Of a stretch of 64,000 nucleotides of DNA, positions 33,129 through 43,514 are shown piece by piece (within the stretch, counting starts at the first letter, position 1; each line of letters opens with the position of its first letter). The notes beneath the pieces are model-generated. The model was not told where the DNA came from. It saw only the letters and a list, made by a program, of their open reading frames with translations, and ran no database searches. Position numbers and translations under genes: made by a program. The stretch comes from Epiperipatus broadwayi (lineage: Eukaryota > Onychophora > Udeonychophora > Euonychophora > Peripatidae). Location: positions 5,178,030 to 5,242,029 of the forward strand of contig JAQFVV010000055.1 in assembly GCA_028023455.1 (NCBI GenBank), read 5' to 3'.

Positions 33129-33659
33129 TATTTACACATGTTTAATTTCAAATAAGAATGGTGTATCGTAAATTCTAGAAAATCTCGCAAGCGCCATTCA
33201 TTCCGGCATAGTAAAAGTAATTTAAAGTGATCGCTTAACATCTTCACACTCTCATTCCCATATGCTTAAGGTTTGCATATACATAAACGTTTGGGTCAAA
33301 AAGATAGATGGATTCATTCTGTCTTTTCATGAAGACTTTATCTTTTGTTTGGAAAGTGATAGTATTCATGTATAGTTAAAAAATCCACAAAGCGCATGTG
33401 CATTTCCTCTGTTAGGTAAATTGCTTATTAAAGCAGTAATCAGTATTAGTAGTAAGGATAAGCAGTAGACAGGAATAAATTATTATTGTTTCTACATATG
33501 GTCATATGAAATGGGTAGATTTTGCTTGATGTTGACTCATCAAGACTAATGTAGGATCGTATTTATATCAAAGGAGCTGCTCTAGTTTAAAATTGATACA
33601 GCAGCTCTCATAAAGCAGTTAATTTGAGTCTAAGGAACTTTTGGATTCACTAATAGATT

Positions 33660-34020
33660 TGATGTGAAATCTTATGTTCATGAATTTCTTAATATATTCA
33701 TGAAAGATTAGTTATATTAAAAATTGATTTGCCCAGTGATACATGGGCTTATTTTATGAGTGTTTATGGTCCAACATTAAATTCAGAAAGTATAGAGAAA
33801 TAAAAGATTTTATTCCTTGTTGAATAGTGGCATTATATCAACTCCATCAAAAGACAAAAAAAATTTTCTTGATGATTTCAATGCACACATTGGTAGAAAT
33901 AGTAAGATTTGACTTTTAAAAAAATCACTTGGGATAACGGCATTGACCTTATTGCCATTAAATTTTTATCCAACCTATTGATTGACTATCATGAATACAT
34001 TACTTTGGTAAAACATTCAT
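33660..34020 (+). pseudogene. LINE APE endonuclease fragment
   Basis: Plus-strand frames give DLPSDTWAYFMSVYGPTLNS (the SVYAPTLNSE motif), DDFNAHIGRN near 33,875 (GDFNARIGR) and LTIMNTLLW near 33,985 (LTITNTLF). The order and spacing match the endonuclease of CR1/Rex-type LINEs. Short, broken, no RT nearby. Confidence 0.65.
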
Positions 34021-34029
34021 GCAAGTTAT

Positions 34030-34710
34030 TTGAGGAATTTAAGCAGTACATTTTTCAAGTCGTCTGAAAAACAAGTTTCGGTGACTTCAAAGAATCTTTT
34101 CAAAAGGAGCATTGTGGTAATTTAAAAATATGTTCATGTGTAATTTTAAAGTTTGTACATTGAAGTAGCTATCAATTTTTACGACAGTTACTGGAAGTAA
34201 CATCTTCAAAACTTCCCATTCGTGACAGCCTTCATAGAAACATCTTAATGTTCAACTAAAATTAGTATACTTTTAAAGGTGATCCTGTAGAAGTAAAATT
34301 ATGTTTTAGACCTTTATCTTCAAATCTATTCAATGCTGAAAAATTGACCAAAGCCCCAAATTCCTGAAAATATAAAACCAAAACAGCCAATTCAAACTGA
34401 ATTAAAATTTCTCTGTAAAAAAACATGTAATTAAATAAAAATAGTCATATAGTCACTTCTTTAGAAGATCGTGTGACTTTTGAACTTATCAAATAATGGT
34501 TTGAGCACAACAGTTTTATTCACTTAATGAAACATTTATTTATTTATTTATTTTACTTAGTGAGAATCAGAAGCTGGTTTTCAATCTCTGCACAGAATTA
34601 AATAATTAACTCGGTGATAATGTTTGTGATTTATCTTTTAGTAAACTATTCTGCTATAATTTAACTCATTTCTCGAGCATGTAGGTAAACGTAATAATAA
34701 ATAGGAAAAC
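34030..34710. other. AT-rich interval, no feature recognised
   Basis: Nothing identifiable. Confidence 0.55.
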
Positions 34711-34762
34711 AATTTCATGTAATGAGCATGCTAATAGCGGTTAACAAGCTTTTCTGAATATT

Positions 34763-34815
34763 CCTATTCTCCGATCGATTTCTAATTGTGGCTGTCATCA
34801 ATGAGGCGCTAGGAC
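34763..34815 (-). ncRNA. Hammerhead-like motif, family B
   Basis: Minus strand: GCCTCA, core TTGATGA (C3 altered to T), C-AGCC region, A-GAAAT, palindromic ATCGAT, C, then GGAGAATAGG. A second, core-less copy at 35,290-35,320 (plus) reads AGCCAGAGCT-A-GAAAC-CA-GTC-CGAGGATAGG. A composite of the two would pair CCTC with GAGG in stem I and AGC with GCT in stem II, where family A has GGC/GCC. Confidence 0.4.
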
Positions 34816-34877
34816 ATTTAGGTATTAAATTTTAAAATACCAGGTCAAATCCCAGCATTTATCTAATAGTTACCTAT

Positions 34878-35060
34878 TAAGTAATATTTACTAAGGCTTT
34901 AACCTCAAGAATATGCATGTAAAATACGATATTAGGGACCTCTACAGGTCTTAACCACAAGCTTCTAAAGCGTAAGCTTGTGGTTAAGACCTGTAGAGAT
35001 CCCTAATATCGCATTTTACATGCATATTCTTGAGATTAAAGCCTTAGTAAATATTACTTA
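34878..35060. repeat. Near-perfect 87-bp hairpin
   Basis: 34,878-34,964 is mirrored by 34,974-35,060 with a 9-nt loop and only a few mismatches. The longest nearly uninterrupted hairpin in the window; strong cruciform potential. Confidence 0.95.
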
Positions 35061-35389
35061 TGTAATCAATGTGCGTTTAAATAAATTTATAATTACCTAT
35101 TAAATAGAAAATCTGAAATTTTCAGACATAGCCATATGGGATACATCATATATTAATAGCTTTAGCAATATAAAATTACCAAAGCCTCAAGAGCAAAACA
35201 ACAATTGCAAGGAAATCGAGTCATATATCCATAATTTAATTTAATAAGCTTGTATTACACATATCAGTCAGTGAGGCGCTAGGACATTCAGCCAGAGCTA
35301 GAAACCAGTCCGAGGATAGGGATAGTCAGAAAAGCTTGTAAGAGCTATTAGCATACTCATTATATAAGATTTGTAGAGCAAGGTTAGTA

Positions 35390-37300
35390 AATTAAGACAC
35401 GTAATATATGTCTTGATTTTCTTACAATGTTTACATTTTAATATTCTAATCAATTTTGGCAGCCTGTCTTTTAAAAAAGCATTGAATAATAATTAATTAT
35501 TTTTGATCAAACCTAAAGTACACTTCCTTTTGAGATTTGTGTTGTCTATGCAATTGTATCCGGAATATGCCGACCACTTACACAATATATATTTAGGAAT
35601 TAGTAATGATGGCCGTTTAGGTCGTGTATATTTAGAGAGCTTTTTTTGTTTTTTAAGTTATAAAAATTTTTGTGTTTAAGTCCCATTCACATGTTATACA
35701 TATATTCAATCGGAGCAAATTTATGTGCATTTCTTATTAGTTGTCAAGCCTTATGTATGGTAGTGCAGTAATAAAGTAGCAGACTGAAGTTAAAGACCTA
35801 TGGCTTGCAACCAATTTTATCTATTCCTGTGCTCAAACTTTGTATACATTTGCAAGTAGTAAAGCCATTTAATTATTATTAATTATATTTTCTGCTTTTA
35901 TAACCAGAAGTCATTATTTTAGCCTTGTTGATGGTAGTGATAATATTCATTAAAGATCATAAATAGGTTTCACATATTCACTGAAAAATACTTTATATAG
36001 TCAGTTATTCATAAGATCATATGGTGACTAAGTATATTACGTTCTCTTGACTAAACTGAGTTTTTTTTTTTTAACCTCAATTAGAATCGATCCAGTAAGT
36101 TTAAGATCTTGAGTCCGCTGCTATCATTATTGGATACCAGATAGTTACTAAGTAGGGAGGAAATAATTTCCGCAGGTTCATTGTTTCTATCATGTCTTGA
36201 AAATCAAAGCCCAGAATTTCGCCTAATAAATGATACCACGATCATGGGAAATCAGGTTGTGCATTCCTGGGATTGCTAAGGCTAATTTCAGCATTTATCC
36301 TTATATCATGCATTGAATATCATTAGATTGAACGTGAGCATTGCTACAGAAATTTTGTCATTTTATGATATTGGCATTATTCGAGATTCAGTTTAAACCG
36401 ATTATCTGATTACTGGAACTCTTTCATCATCGTAGCTTATTGTCAGTGACATAAATCTACAGCACTTATCATAATTGTTCTCACTACTCTTGGTTCTTTT
36501 TTTTCTATGTCCAGTCTCTCTGACATTCTTTAGCTCTAAATGACATAAATTTTTGTAGTTTTATATATAAATTTCTCTAAAAACTTTGCAGCTTTGATTT
36601 TATACCCCTCTTGGTTATATTTAAACATGTTGAATTTATACTAATTATTTTCAGAATTTCTTGTGCTTTTTTCATATATCATTCTCACTATTTGTGTCAC
36701 TGATATTTATAAATTGTGATGTTGCTGTCAATTACAGCTTGCCTAAATTATAATTATATTTAATTCTATGCCCTGCCAAATTGATTGTCTAAATTTAAAA
36801 AACTCTGAAGATGTGTACAGTTATATGGATCTATATGGATCTATTATTAAGTCAGTAATTACATTTTATTAATCTCAATTTTAGTTTTTAGTGGCTAATG
36901 TTTTCTGAGTTGAAAATATCAGGAAGTAAGGAGAGAATGCAATTGAAGACTTGAAATAATAGTTTGTATCTTGCATAAAAAAAAAAAAGCGTTCACATAA
37001 TATGAAACTAAAGCTATTGTCTCATGAATTCTCATGATATTACCTAGTCAACAAAATTACACAGTTTTACAGTATTTGTTCTAGTGAAATCTTATAAAAA
37101 TGCTCTGCCATTTAATATCATTATTTGACTCTGACTAATTCGTAAATTTTTAAAGAACCTAAACAAGAGAACTGCAAACAAATTGCATGGGCTTCTTTTG
37201 TTGAACGAAAATTTTATTTGTATTGGTAATTATTATATGTATATATTTCTAGTACCATGTGAAATAAATTTAATGGCTATTGCTTGGGTGTTCGTAAAAA
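35390..37300. other. AT-rich interval, no feature recognised
   Basis: No coding similarity or repeat structure was seen on either strand. Confidence 0.5.
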
Positions 37301-37384
37301 GTTCGAGCATCGGAATTGCACAACTGGAATCGATCCGAGACCTTAGATCCAGAATCTGACACTCTATTGCAGCATTAAACCACA
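37301..37384 (-). repeat. Decayed tRNA-like sequence
   Basis: Minus strand shows TGGTTTAATGCTGC (A-box-like), TAGAGTGTCAGATTCTGGATCT with anticodon-loop triplet CTG (Gln-like), AAGGTCTC and GGATCGATTCC (B-box-like). The acceptor and T stems do not close, so it is a tRNA-derived relic, not a functional gene. Confidence 0.4.
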
Positions 37385-37764
37385 TACGACATTGTATAGA
37401 ATGCTTAAACCTTCATGACAATTATAAAATAAAATATCATTATACATTTTTTAGCTATTCTGTAGATATACCATCTTTATTTTAAGCAATGAGTGTGATA
37501 ATCAAAGTGTAGCGAAAAAAAACATATCACTGACATGTTATTGTTTGCTTGTTTCCAATCGTTTTAATTCAGTATGGTCAAGTCATATATCGTTGAATGA
37601 TGACCAGCTTTTCACAATTTTGATTCAGTATCTTGCAGTGCGGACTTTTCCATTTTGCACCTGATTAAGTTTCCAAGGTAATATTTCTCTCTCTGCTTAC
37701 ATATTATATTTTAAATTAGTTTGGATTCTGTTAAAAGTGTATAGACAAAGTATATAATGTCGAT

Positions 37765-38262
37765 CATCATCATCATCAACCATTATCAATCGACTACAGG
37801 ATGAAGGTCTCTCCAAATTCAATCCATCTTCTCTGATCTTTAGCTTCTCTTCTTCACATCACCCCTGCACACTTTCTCATCTCATCCATCCATCTCACAT
37901 GTGGTCTCTTTCTGGGTCTTTTACACTCTCTTGGAATCCAGTTTAAGACTTCAATTGTCCATCTATTATCATCTCTTCTAGCAATATATGCAGCCCAACT
38001 CCACTTCAATCTTTTAATTTTTTCAATGAGATCAGTAACACCTGTTGGTTCTCTTACCCATACATTGTGTTTTTGATCTCTTCTTGTTATTCTCAGCGTG
38101 CATCTCTCCATACTTCTTTGAGTGGTCTGAAGTCTCTGTATTGCTCTTCTATTAAGTGTTCAAGTCTCAGATCCATAAGCAAAAACTGGCAAAACACATT
38201 TGTTAAAAACCTTCCCTTTCAAACACAATACTATACTAAACATTTACCCATAGATAATACTA
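37765..38262 (-). pseudogene. RTE-type LINE 3' end
   Basis: The 85-codon frame 37,854-38,111 carries LRITRRDQKHNVWVREPTGV, DLIEKIKRLKWSW, DDNRWTIEVLNW, KRPRKRPHVRW and EMRKCAGVM. An ATG-triplet tail lies at 37,765-37,780. A frameshifted RT-proximal part extends to about 38,262. Same family as the 7.6 kb copy. Confidence 0.85.
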
Positions 38263-38394
38263 TTGGAGTTTAACTGCATTAGTAGAATGATTCTCTGGAT
38301 TTCAAGGTCCATGGACGGTAGTTTAGCTCTCACTTCTGGTGCACAATCTTCTTATGGATTTCTGAGCAATAAAGCCATTTCATTTTTTTGTCTT

Positions 38395-38493
38395 GCATTG
38401 GTGGTCGAGAGGTCAGCGCGACTGCATACGAACAGCTGCCAGGGTTGCGGGTTCGCGTCCCGGCCGATGCTATGACACTTGAAAAAAAAAAAA
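38395..38493 (+). mobile_element. tRNA-Gly-derived mini-SINE, copy 3
   Basis: Body from GCATTGG to CCGATGC (38,470); these two ends pair as a 7-bp acceptor stem. The anticodon arm is scrambled (GACTGCATACGAACAGCTG). The tail TATGACACTTG plus poly-A follows. No clean target duplication was seen because of flanking homopolymers. Confidence 0.8.
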
Positions 38494-38499
38494 TAGGTC

Positions 38500-39360
38500 C
38501 TTTTTTTTTTACCTAAAATTTTTTTCCTTTCTTGAGTTTGAAATGATGGAGGCTTTAATTAATTAGACTAATTATAAATAGAAACTTAAAATTTTGAAGA
38601 AAAAAATGTTTTTTCTCTTTCTATTTTTGTAATAAAAGGTTTGGATTTGTATGTTGTATTCATGCATGGTTAAATGTTTTAATTAGTTTTTGTAATAAAG
38701 AACTAATTAAGTTGTAATAAATTAAATAATGGTAAAATTTTTACTAGTAATGAAAAAAAGTATTAAAGTGTAATAATATTGTTTGACAGATTTAAATACA
38801 TTCTTAATGTTGTAACTAGTTTTTAATTAAATTTCAAGTGTTGAAGTGTGTCTGTTGTGCACGCACACTAAGCGTGTCTATCAGGGATGAATCGTATTTA
38901 AAAGCAAATATATCTTGAATTTTGGAAAATAAGTCTGAACTCATATATATATTTTAAATGTGTAAATTACACTGTGAAATTTGTTTACACACACATATAT
39001 TTAAACTAAATCTAGTTATTATTTATATATATAACACTTGATTTATGGATTTACTAAAAATTTAATGCCATGAAGATGGAATTGCATAAATTATTTTAAA
39101 TGTCTTTTTGAAGCGGAATTATTGCACTCAAATCCAAAAAAATATCCTGAATAAATACATTTTTATCTTAATATTGGATTTACCCTGGAAGCCCAGCTAT
39201 TGTAAATTAAAAATAAGATAGAGGAGATCGCAGAAAATTTCCATTTATCAAACTTTTCTAGCACTCTTAAGTATACTGAAATTAACACAATTTTAATTTC
39301 TGTTAGCATTTAAACTGTAAAAGAATTAGTTTTTTTTTGTTGTTGTTGTTAAAAACAAAA
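38500..39360. other. AT-rich interval between two tRNA-derived SINEs
   Basis: No feature recognised. Confidence 0.55.
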
Positions 39361-39363
39361 AAG

Positions 39364-39475
39364 AATGTTTTTTTTTTTTCTCATATGTCATAGCATCAGC
39401 CGGGAAGCGAACCCGCAAACCCGGGACAACTGCTTGTAAAGCAGCTGTCGCTGACCTCTCGACCACCAATGCTTG
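39364..39475 (-). mobile_element. tRNA-Gly-derived mini-SINE, copy 4
   Basis: The reverse strand runs GTCAA, GCATTGGTGG, GCTGC-TTTACAA-GCAGT, GGGTTCGCTTCCCGGCTGATGC (39,472 to 39,393), TATGACATATGAG and an A tail. ACAAAAAAG flanks both sides (39,355-39,363 and 39,476-39,484), a probable 9-bp target duplication. Confidence 0.85.
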
Positions 39476-39866
39476 ACAAAAAAGGGAAAATGTTGAATGA
39501 TGTTTTAGTATTTCTAAAAAAAAAAATAATTTTACGAAATTTGATTGATCAGAATTTATTTATAATGTAAATTGTAGAATTCCTAATATAAGAAGAAATA
39601 ATGGTTTATTTTGTATTAAAAAGTATAATTGTTACAGAAAATCTGTCATGATTGGAATGCTCTTATTGGGTAACAGTTTCTCGAACCTATTCTGTCCCTG
39701 AACCCTTTACAAATCTTAAAATTTTAATGGAATACTTTTCGTAATAGAAATATTGATTTGGAGTTTTGAGTTTTAATAATGAATAATTAATACATTGCAC
39801 AGGCTTAAATCTTCATTTATATATGTAATAAAATACTAGTTTTCTACTTCACCTTTGAGTAGTAAG

Positions 39867-40050
39867 TAATTTAAACTGGCTTTATGCAAAAAGTGAAGCT
39901 TGTAAAATATTATTAAAGAGTTATATGGCTAACTTCAATTAAAGTGGCTATGAATATGGAGACTTAAGTTCTCTGAAAGTGCTTAGCCATATAACTCTTT
40001 AATAATATTTTACAAGCTTCACTTTTTTGCGTAAAGCGCAGTTTAAATTA
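39867..40050. repeat. Inverted repeat, arms about 66 bp, family E-related
   Basis: 39,867-39,932 is mirrored by 39,983-40,050 (word GTGAAGCTTGTAAAATATTA). The loop and right-arm border form the family E motif. Confidence 0.85.
39944..39990 (+). ncRNA. Family E three-way-junction motif, best paired copy
   Basis: GTGGCT (39,944-49) pairs with AGCCAT (39,985-90) over 6 bp. ATGAATATG, stem GAGA-CTTAAGT-TCTC, T-GAAA, self-complementary AGTGCT, then T as H17. Stem II differs in sequence from the 11.5 and 58.3 kb copies yet still pairs. Confidence 0.5.
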
Positions 40051-40160
40051 TTTATTTATGTAATATATGCAGGATTCGAACTCAGACTTTCACACGACGC
40101 CCTACTCTCAATACCATCTCATATTGCTGACTCACCTGATCACACACATGTTGAAAAGAT

Positions 40161-40222
40161 AAATAATCACCAATATACATATTTCATGCTAAAACAGCAA
40201 TCATCAGTTGATGTAGATTACT
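40161..40222 (-). ncRNA. Hammerhead ribozyme candidate, family C (left arm)
   Basis: Minus strand: TCAA, exact core CTGATGA (40,207-40,201), stem II TGCT-GTTTT-AGCA, T-GAAA, stem III strand ATATGTAT, A, TTGG. Stem I has a U-G pair in place of C-G. Confidence 0.55.
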
Positions 40223-40312
40223 ATCTCCACACATATATACAATTAGTGCTCAGCTTTATATTAAGATAACCAATCTTCATACTGAGCACTGATTGTATAT
40301 ATGTGTGGAGAT

Positions 40313-40371
40313 ACTAATCTAGACCAACTGATGATAGCTGGTTTAGCATGAAATATGTATATTGGTGATTA
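40313..40371 (+). ncRNA. Hammerhead ribozyme candidate, family C (right arm)
   Basis: TAATC pairs with GATTA, ACCAA with TTGGT. Exact core CTGATGA (40,328-34), stem II around AGCTGGTTTAGCAT, GAAA (40,350-53), ATATGTAT, A. Cleavage predicted before TTGG at 40,362. Confidence 0.6.
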
Positions 40372-40720
40372 TTTATTTTTTCAACATGTGTGTAATCAGG
40401 TGGGTCAACAATATGAGATGGTACTTAGAGTAGTGTGTCGTGTGAAAGTCTGAGTTCGAATCTTGAATAACAAATAATGTAAATACATATAAAAGTTTAA
40501 AAGCAAAATAAATATTCCAAAATTTTAGTTGTAATTCACATTTAAAATCACAACTTAGTACATTAATACAAGGCTACTAATTGAGCAGAATTTCATATTT
40601 TTCCATGGAACATTTATTGACCTTCGATGGAATACTAATACTCCACGGAACATTTTAGGATGTTGATATATTTCAGTTGAATTTTCATGATTTTTTAAGT
40701 TAATATAAACTAATACTTAG

Positions 40721-41164
40721 TCAAAATAAGAGTCATATATCACATGACCCTATCTCTTAAGCTTGTAAGTTGTAAACAATGAGGATTGCCAATTCTTCTA
40801 CAAGCTTTATGATAAATACTTAGCCAGAGCCAGCACAAAATATCTCTGTCAGGAACCCCTCCCCAAACCCCTGACCATGGTTTCGTGCTTTGGCACTCCT
40901 GTGTCAGGGTGGATTCAGACACTAGATCTAAAAATACCAACCCAAAGCCAAGCACTTATCTAAAAGTTATCTATTGAGTGGAAAATCTGAAATTTTCAGA
41001 CATCTACATGTCTTCAAACCCAGCTATCTAACTCAAATAGCTATATGACGCTGATAGATCTTCAGCCATACCATATAGTAGTAGTCTTAGCAATATAAAA
41101 TTGCATAAGACTTATGGCAGAGACTATAGTCAAAATAAGAGTCATATATCACATGACCCTATCT
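40721..41164. mobile_element. Element with 35-bp terminal direct repeats and 9-bp target duplication
   Basis: TCAAAATAAGAGTCATATAT and the following 15 bases occur exactly at both ends (40,721-40,755 and 41,130-41,164). AATACTTAG flanks the whole (40,712-40,720 and 41,165-41,173). The body is therefore a 409-bp unit plus 35 bp of terminal redundancy. The family B copy at 35.1-35.3 kb reads continuously across this junction, supporting a circular or tandem source. No ORF of note. Confidence 0.85.
40867..40910 (-). ncRNA. Degenerate hammerhead-like motif in the 40.7 kb element
   Basis: Minus strand: ACCCT, GACACAGGA, stem II GTGC-CAAA-GCAC set directly against GAAA, palindromic stem III ACCATGGT, C, then AGGGGT pairing with ACCCT. 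Stem II, GAAA, stem III and the GUC site are canonical. The CUGANGA strand appears disrupted by an insertion (CTGACACAGGA). Confidence 0.4.
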
Positions 41165-41412
41165 AATACTTAGTTTGTAAAAGCTGTACTATAATTGGAT
41201 TGTTACTAGTGTTGTTACATGTTTAATAAAATTGAATTGAATTTTTATGTATAAAGAGTTGCCTATGACTTGGATTCAGATCCTGAATGAATACATTTTT
41301 TTAGCAGGCTTAAGAATGTTTTTTTTTTTTTGAGATAGCCAGATTATAATCAATAGTTAATTCTCTAATATTGGTTGGTAAATGTACATCTATCTATTTT
41401 TAAAGCTAGAGA

Positions 41413-41545
41413 TAAAGTGGATAGAAACCAATCCCTACCTTGTGTGGGAGTGGTATAGTCAAAATTACACTACCGAAATATTATTTATTATTGGATGGAT
41501 AATCTATAGTCTAATGAATGACTAATACAAATTATTAATACACTT
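41413..41545 (-). repeat. Family D fragment
   Basis: Contains AAATTACACTACCGAAATAT and ends TAATGAATGACTAATACAAATTATTAAT, matching the end of family D at 10.2 and 28.15 kb. The hammerhead core is absent. Confidence 0.65.
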
Positions 41546-41549
41546 GTCA

Positions 41550-42045
41550 CTCTTAGCATCTGTGGAGGTTTATGAGTACTGCCTTTTTCTTCACTGATTC
41601 GCTATGAGAATCTATTGAAAAGATTCTTTTAATTTTTTATCCATATAAAACGTTTGGCTTTATTTATTAAATTTAAATCCACCCCTCCCCTGAAAAGAAA
41701 ATTGTGAAAAAATTATTACTTAGAAATAATATAATTGAAAAGATGAGTCTTGATTTTAGATTATAAGTTTTAAAAAGTGTGTCGTAAAGACATCCTTTTT
41801 ATTTTCCCCGTCTGGATAATTTTTTTTTAAAATCTGAATACAGTTTACTTATTTATTATAAGAACTGTGTTTTTAGTAAATGCTTATTCACTGGATCAAA
41901 GCATAATTTGTCATTTCTGGTGCTAGAACACCTCACGTTCTAGTATAATAGAAATCACATTAACTGATCCTTTTTATAACTGTTTTTAATACTTAGATGT
42001 AGGCTAACATGTAGTTAGGGTTCAAAATTATTTGGACATGAATTT
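41550..42045. other. AT-rich interval, no feature recognised
   Basis: Nothing identifiable. Confidence 0.55.
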
Positions 42046-42049
42046 CAGT

Positions 42050-43420
42050 AAAGTTGTTGTATAGAATTGATAGAAGATTTCATCAGCTTTCTTAAATATC
42101 AGTATTATTACTGCATTTTTCCAATCATTTGTTGCATCCTTGATATATATTTACATTTTTGTCTATTTTTTCATCTTTTTTGGGGTTTTTTCAAGGCAGC
42201 ATTAATAATTTCATTATTTTCTGCTGCTTTTTCATTCTTGACAGGTTTAATTATGTTATCTCTTTTTTATTTATTTAAAGTACTTGAAATTTCAAAAGGT
42301 GTTGCGTTTATAGGAACTACTTTGCTTTCTTGGTTTTTATTATTATACAATTCTTTTTAGAACTCTTTCATACTTCGTGATGTACCGTTTTAAAGTAATA
42401 ATACCATCTTTTTTTCTTTCTAATTGCTGAAATAACTTTTCTTCCAGTCATACTTTTTGAGATTCCTTTTACAGCTTTCTTTGTACAATTTTACAGAAAT
42501 GTTATAAAAGGGTTACTTTATCTCTTCTAAATAAAAATCGTGATGTAGTTATGATAGTCTTATTAGCTCTACATAGTAGATCAAGAGAAGGGAAAGGATC
42601 ATTTAAGAACTAACTTGAAAAAGAATACTGTGAATTCTCAGCAATCCATGCTATTTGGGACTTCATTTTCTTTTTTCCAGATTTTTTTTGAACAAAAACT
42701 GCAGAAATATTTAATGGTAGATTTTGAAAGTAGGACAGAATAGTTTATTAGTGATAATGTTGTTGATAATTTTTCTCTAAATGAAATGGAATCTAATAAA
42801 TATCAGAATAAAAAAGATAATATTAACATTGCTTTTAGGATACAAATAATAAATAATAGCAATAGTCATGCTCAGAATGGACAATTCAATTTCAAACTGC
42901 ATCTTTCTCCACTTCAGAGGAAGTTTTTGTAGAAAACATAAAAGAATATCCTATTTCAACAAATATTTATCATTAACCGATGAAGTGAAGACTCAATGAT
43001 CTACACTTTCTCTGAAGACCCAACATACCTACAATTCTGCCTTCTTTGTTATGGACAAGATCTCATTTTATGATGCCATGATAACATGCGTTGTATTGTT
43101 TCGCAACGTTAATTATTAGGTGTATATTGAACAAGATCTTATTTTCGTGAATTTTTAGAATTTGAATCAAATATCTAGAATTCTAGATATTTAGTTTTTT
43201 TGAATATATTGTTTTTAAATATTTTCATATTCCTTCTTTCCTTGTGTCTCAATTTAAAATTTATTAATGAATTGCAGGTTTTTATACTAGCTATATGTGT
43301 AGCAGTCCTTAGTAGAATATCAGTTATCTTATTCAAATGATCCAGAACTTAATTGTCACCAGAATTTGATATTTTATGATTATACTCAAATCCAGATATC
43401 TAAGATCAATTTTGAAATTG
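42050..43420 (-). pseudogene. RTE-type LINE middle fragment
   Basis: Minus strand. 43,400-43,220 gives LNKITDILLRTATHIASIKT (the inter-domain linker, alignable with 27.5 kb). 42,330-42,060 gives PFEISEVL, KPVKNEKAAENNEIINAALK and a W-NAV-LIFKKAD-like string (start of the RT). It is colinear with the 26.8-27.6 kb part of the larger copy. Truncated at both ends, frame-broken. Confidence 0.6.
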
Positions 43421-43514
43421 GTAAAGAATATCTATTAGTTGTGCTTTCATTTCTCCAGACACCAAATAAATAAGTTTGCTTTTAGTAATCGAAAAGACAT
43501 TGGTTGTTTTTTTT

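Larger units (their letters stand above)
34716..35385. repeat. Family B composite inverted repeat
   Basis: Outer arms (34,716-34,770 and 35,325-35,385, word AAGCTTTTCTGA) are inverted. The word TGAGGCGCTAGGACATT is direct (34,802 and 35,272). The centre is the hairpin at 34,878. 35,085-35,330 is colinear with the 40.7 kb element read across its terminal junction (TCTGAAATTTTCAGACAT, TTAGCAATATAAAATT, GAGTCATATAT, AAGCTTGTA, AGCCAGAGC). Confidence 0.75.
40073..40462. repeat. Family C palindrome, arms 181 bp
   Basis: 40,073-40,253 is mirrored by 40,282-40,462 around a 28-bp loop. The outer ends carry the B-box-like GATTCGAACTC / GAGTTCGAATC. Each arm contains a hammerhead candidate, one per strand. 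Confidence 0.9.

Noticed and set aside
37301-37384. Possible tRNA-Gln gene
   Set aside because: Acceptor and T stems do not pair; kept only as a tRNA-derived relic.
40721-41164. Solo or miniature LTR retrotransposon
   Set aside because: A 35-bp repeat is far shorter than an LTR, does not start TG or end CA, and a 9-bp target duplication is unusual for LTR integrases.
42067-42360. 97-codon hydrophobic plus-strand frame
   Set aside because: It is the antisense shadow of a minus-strand RTE reverse-transcriptase fragment.
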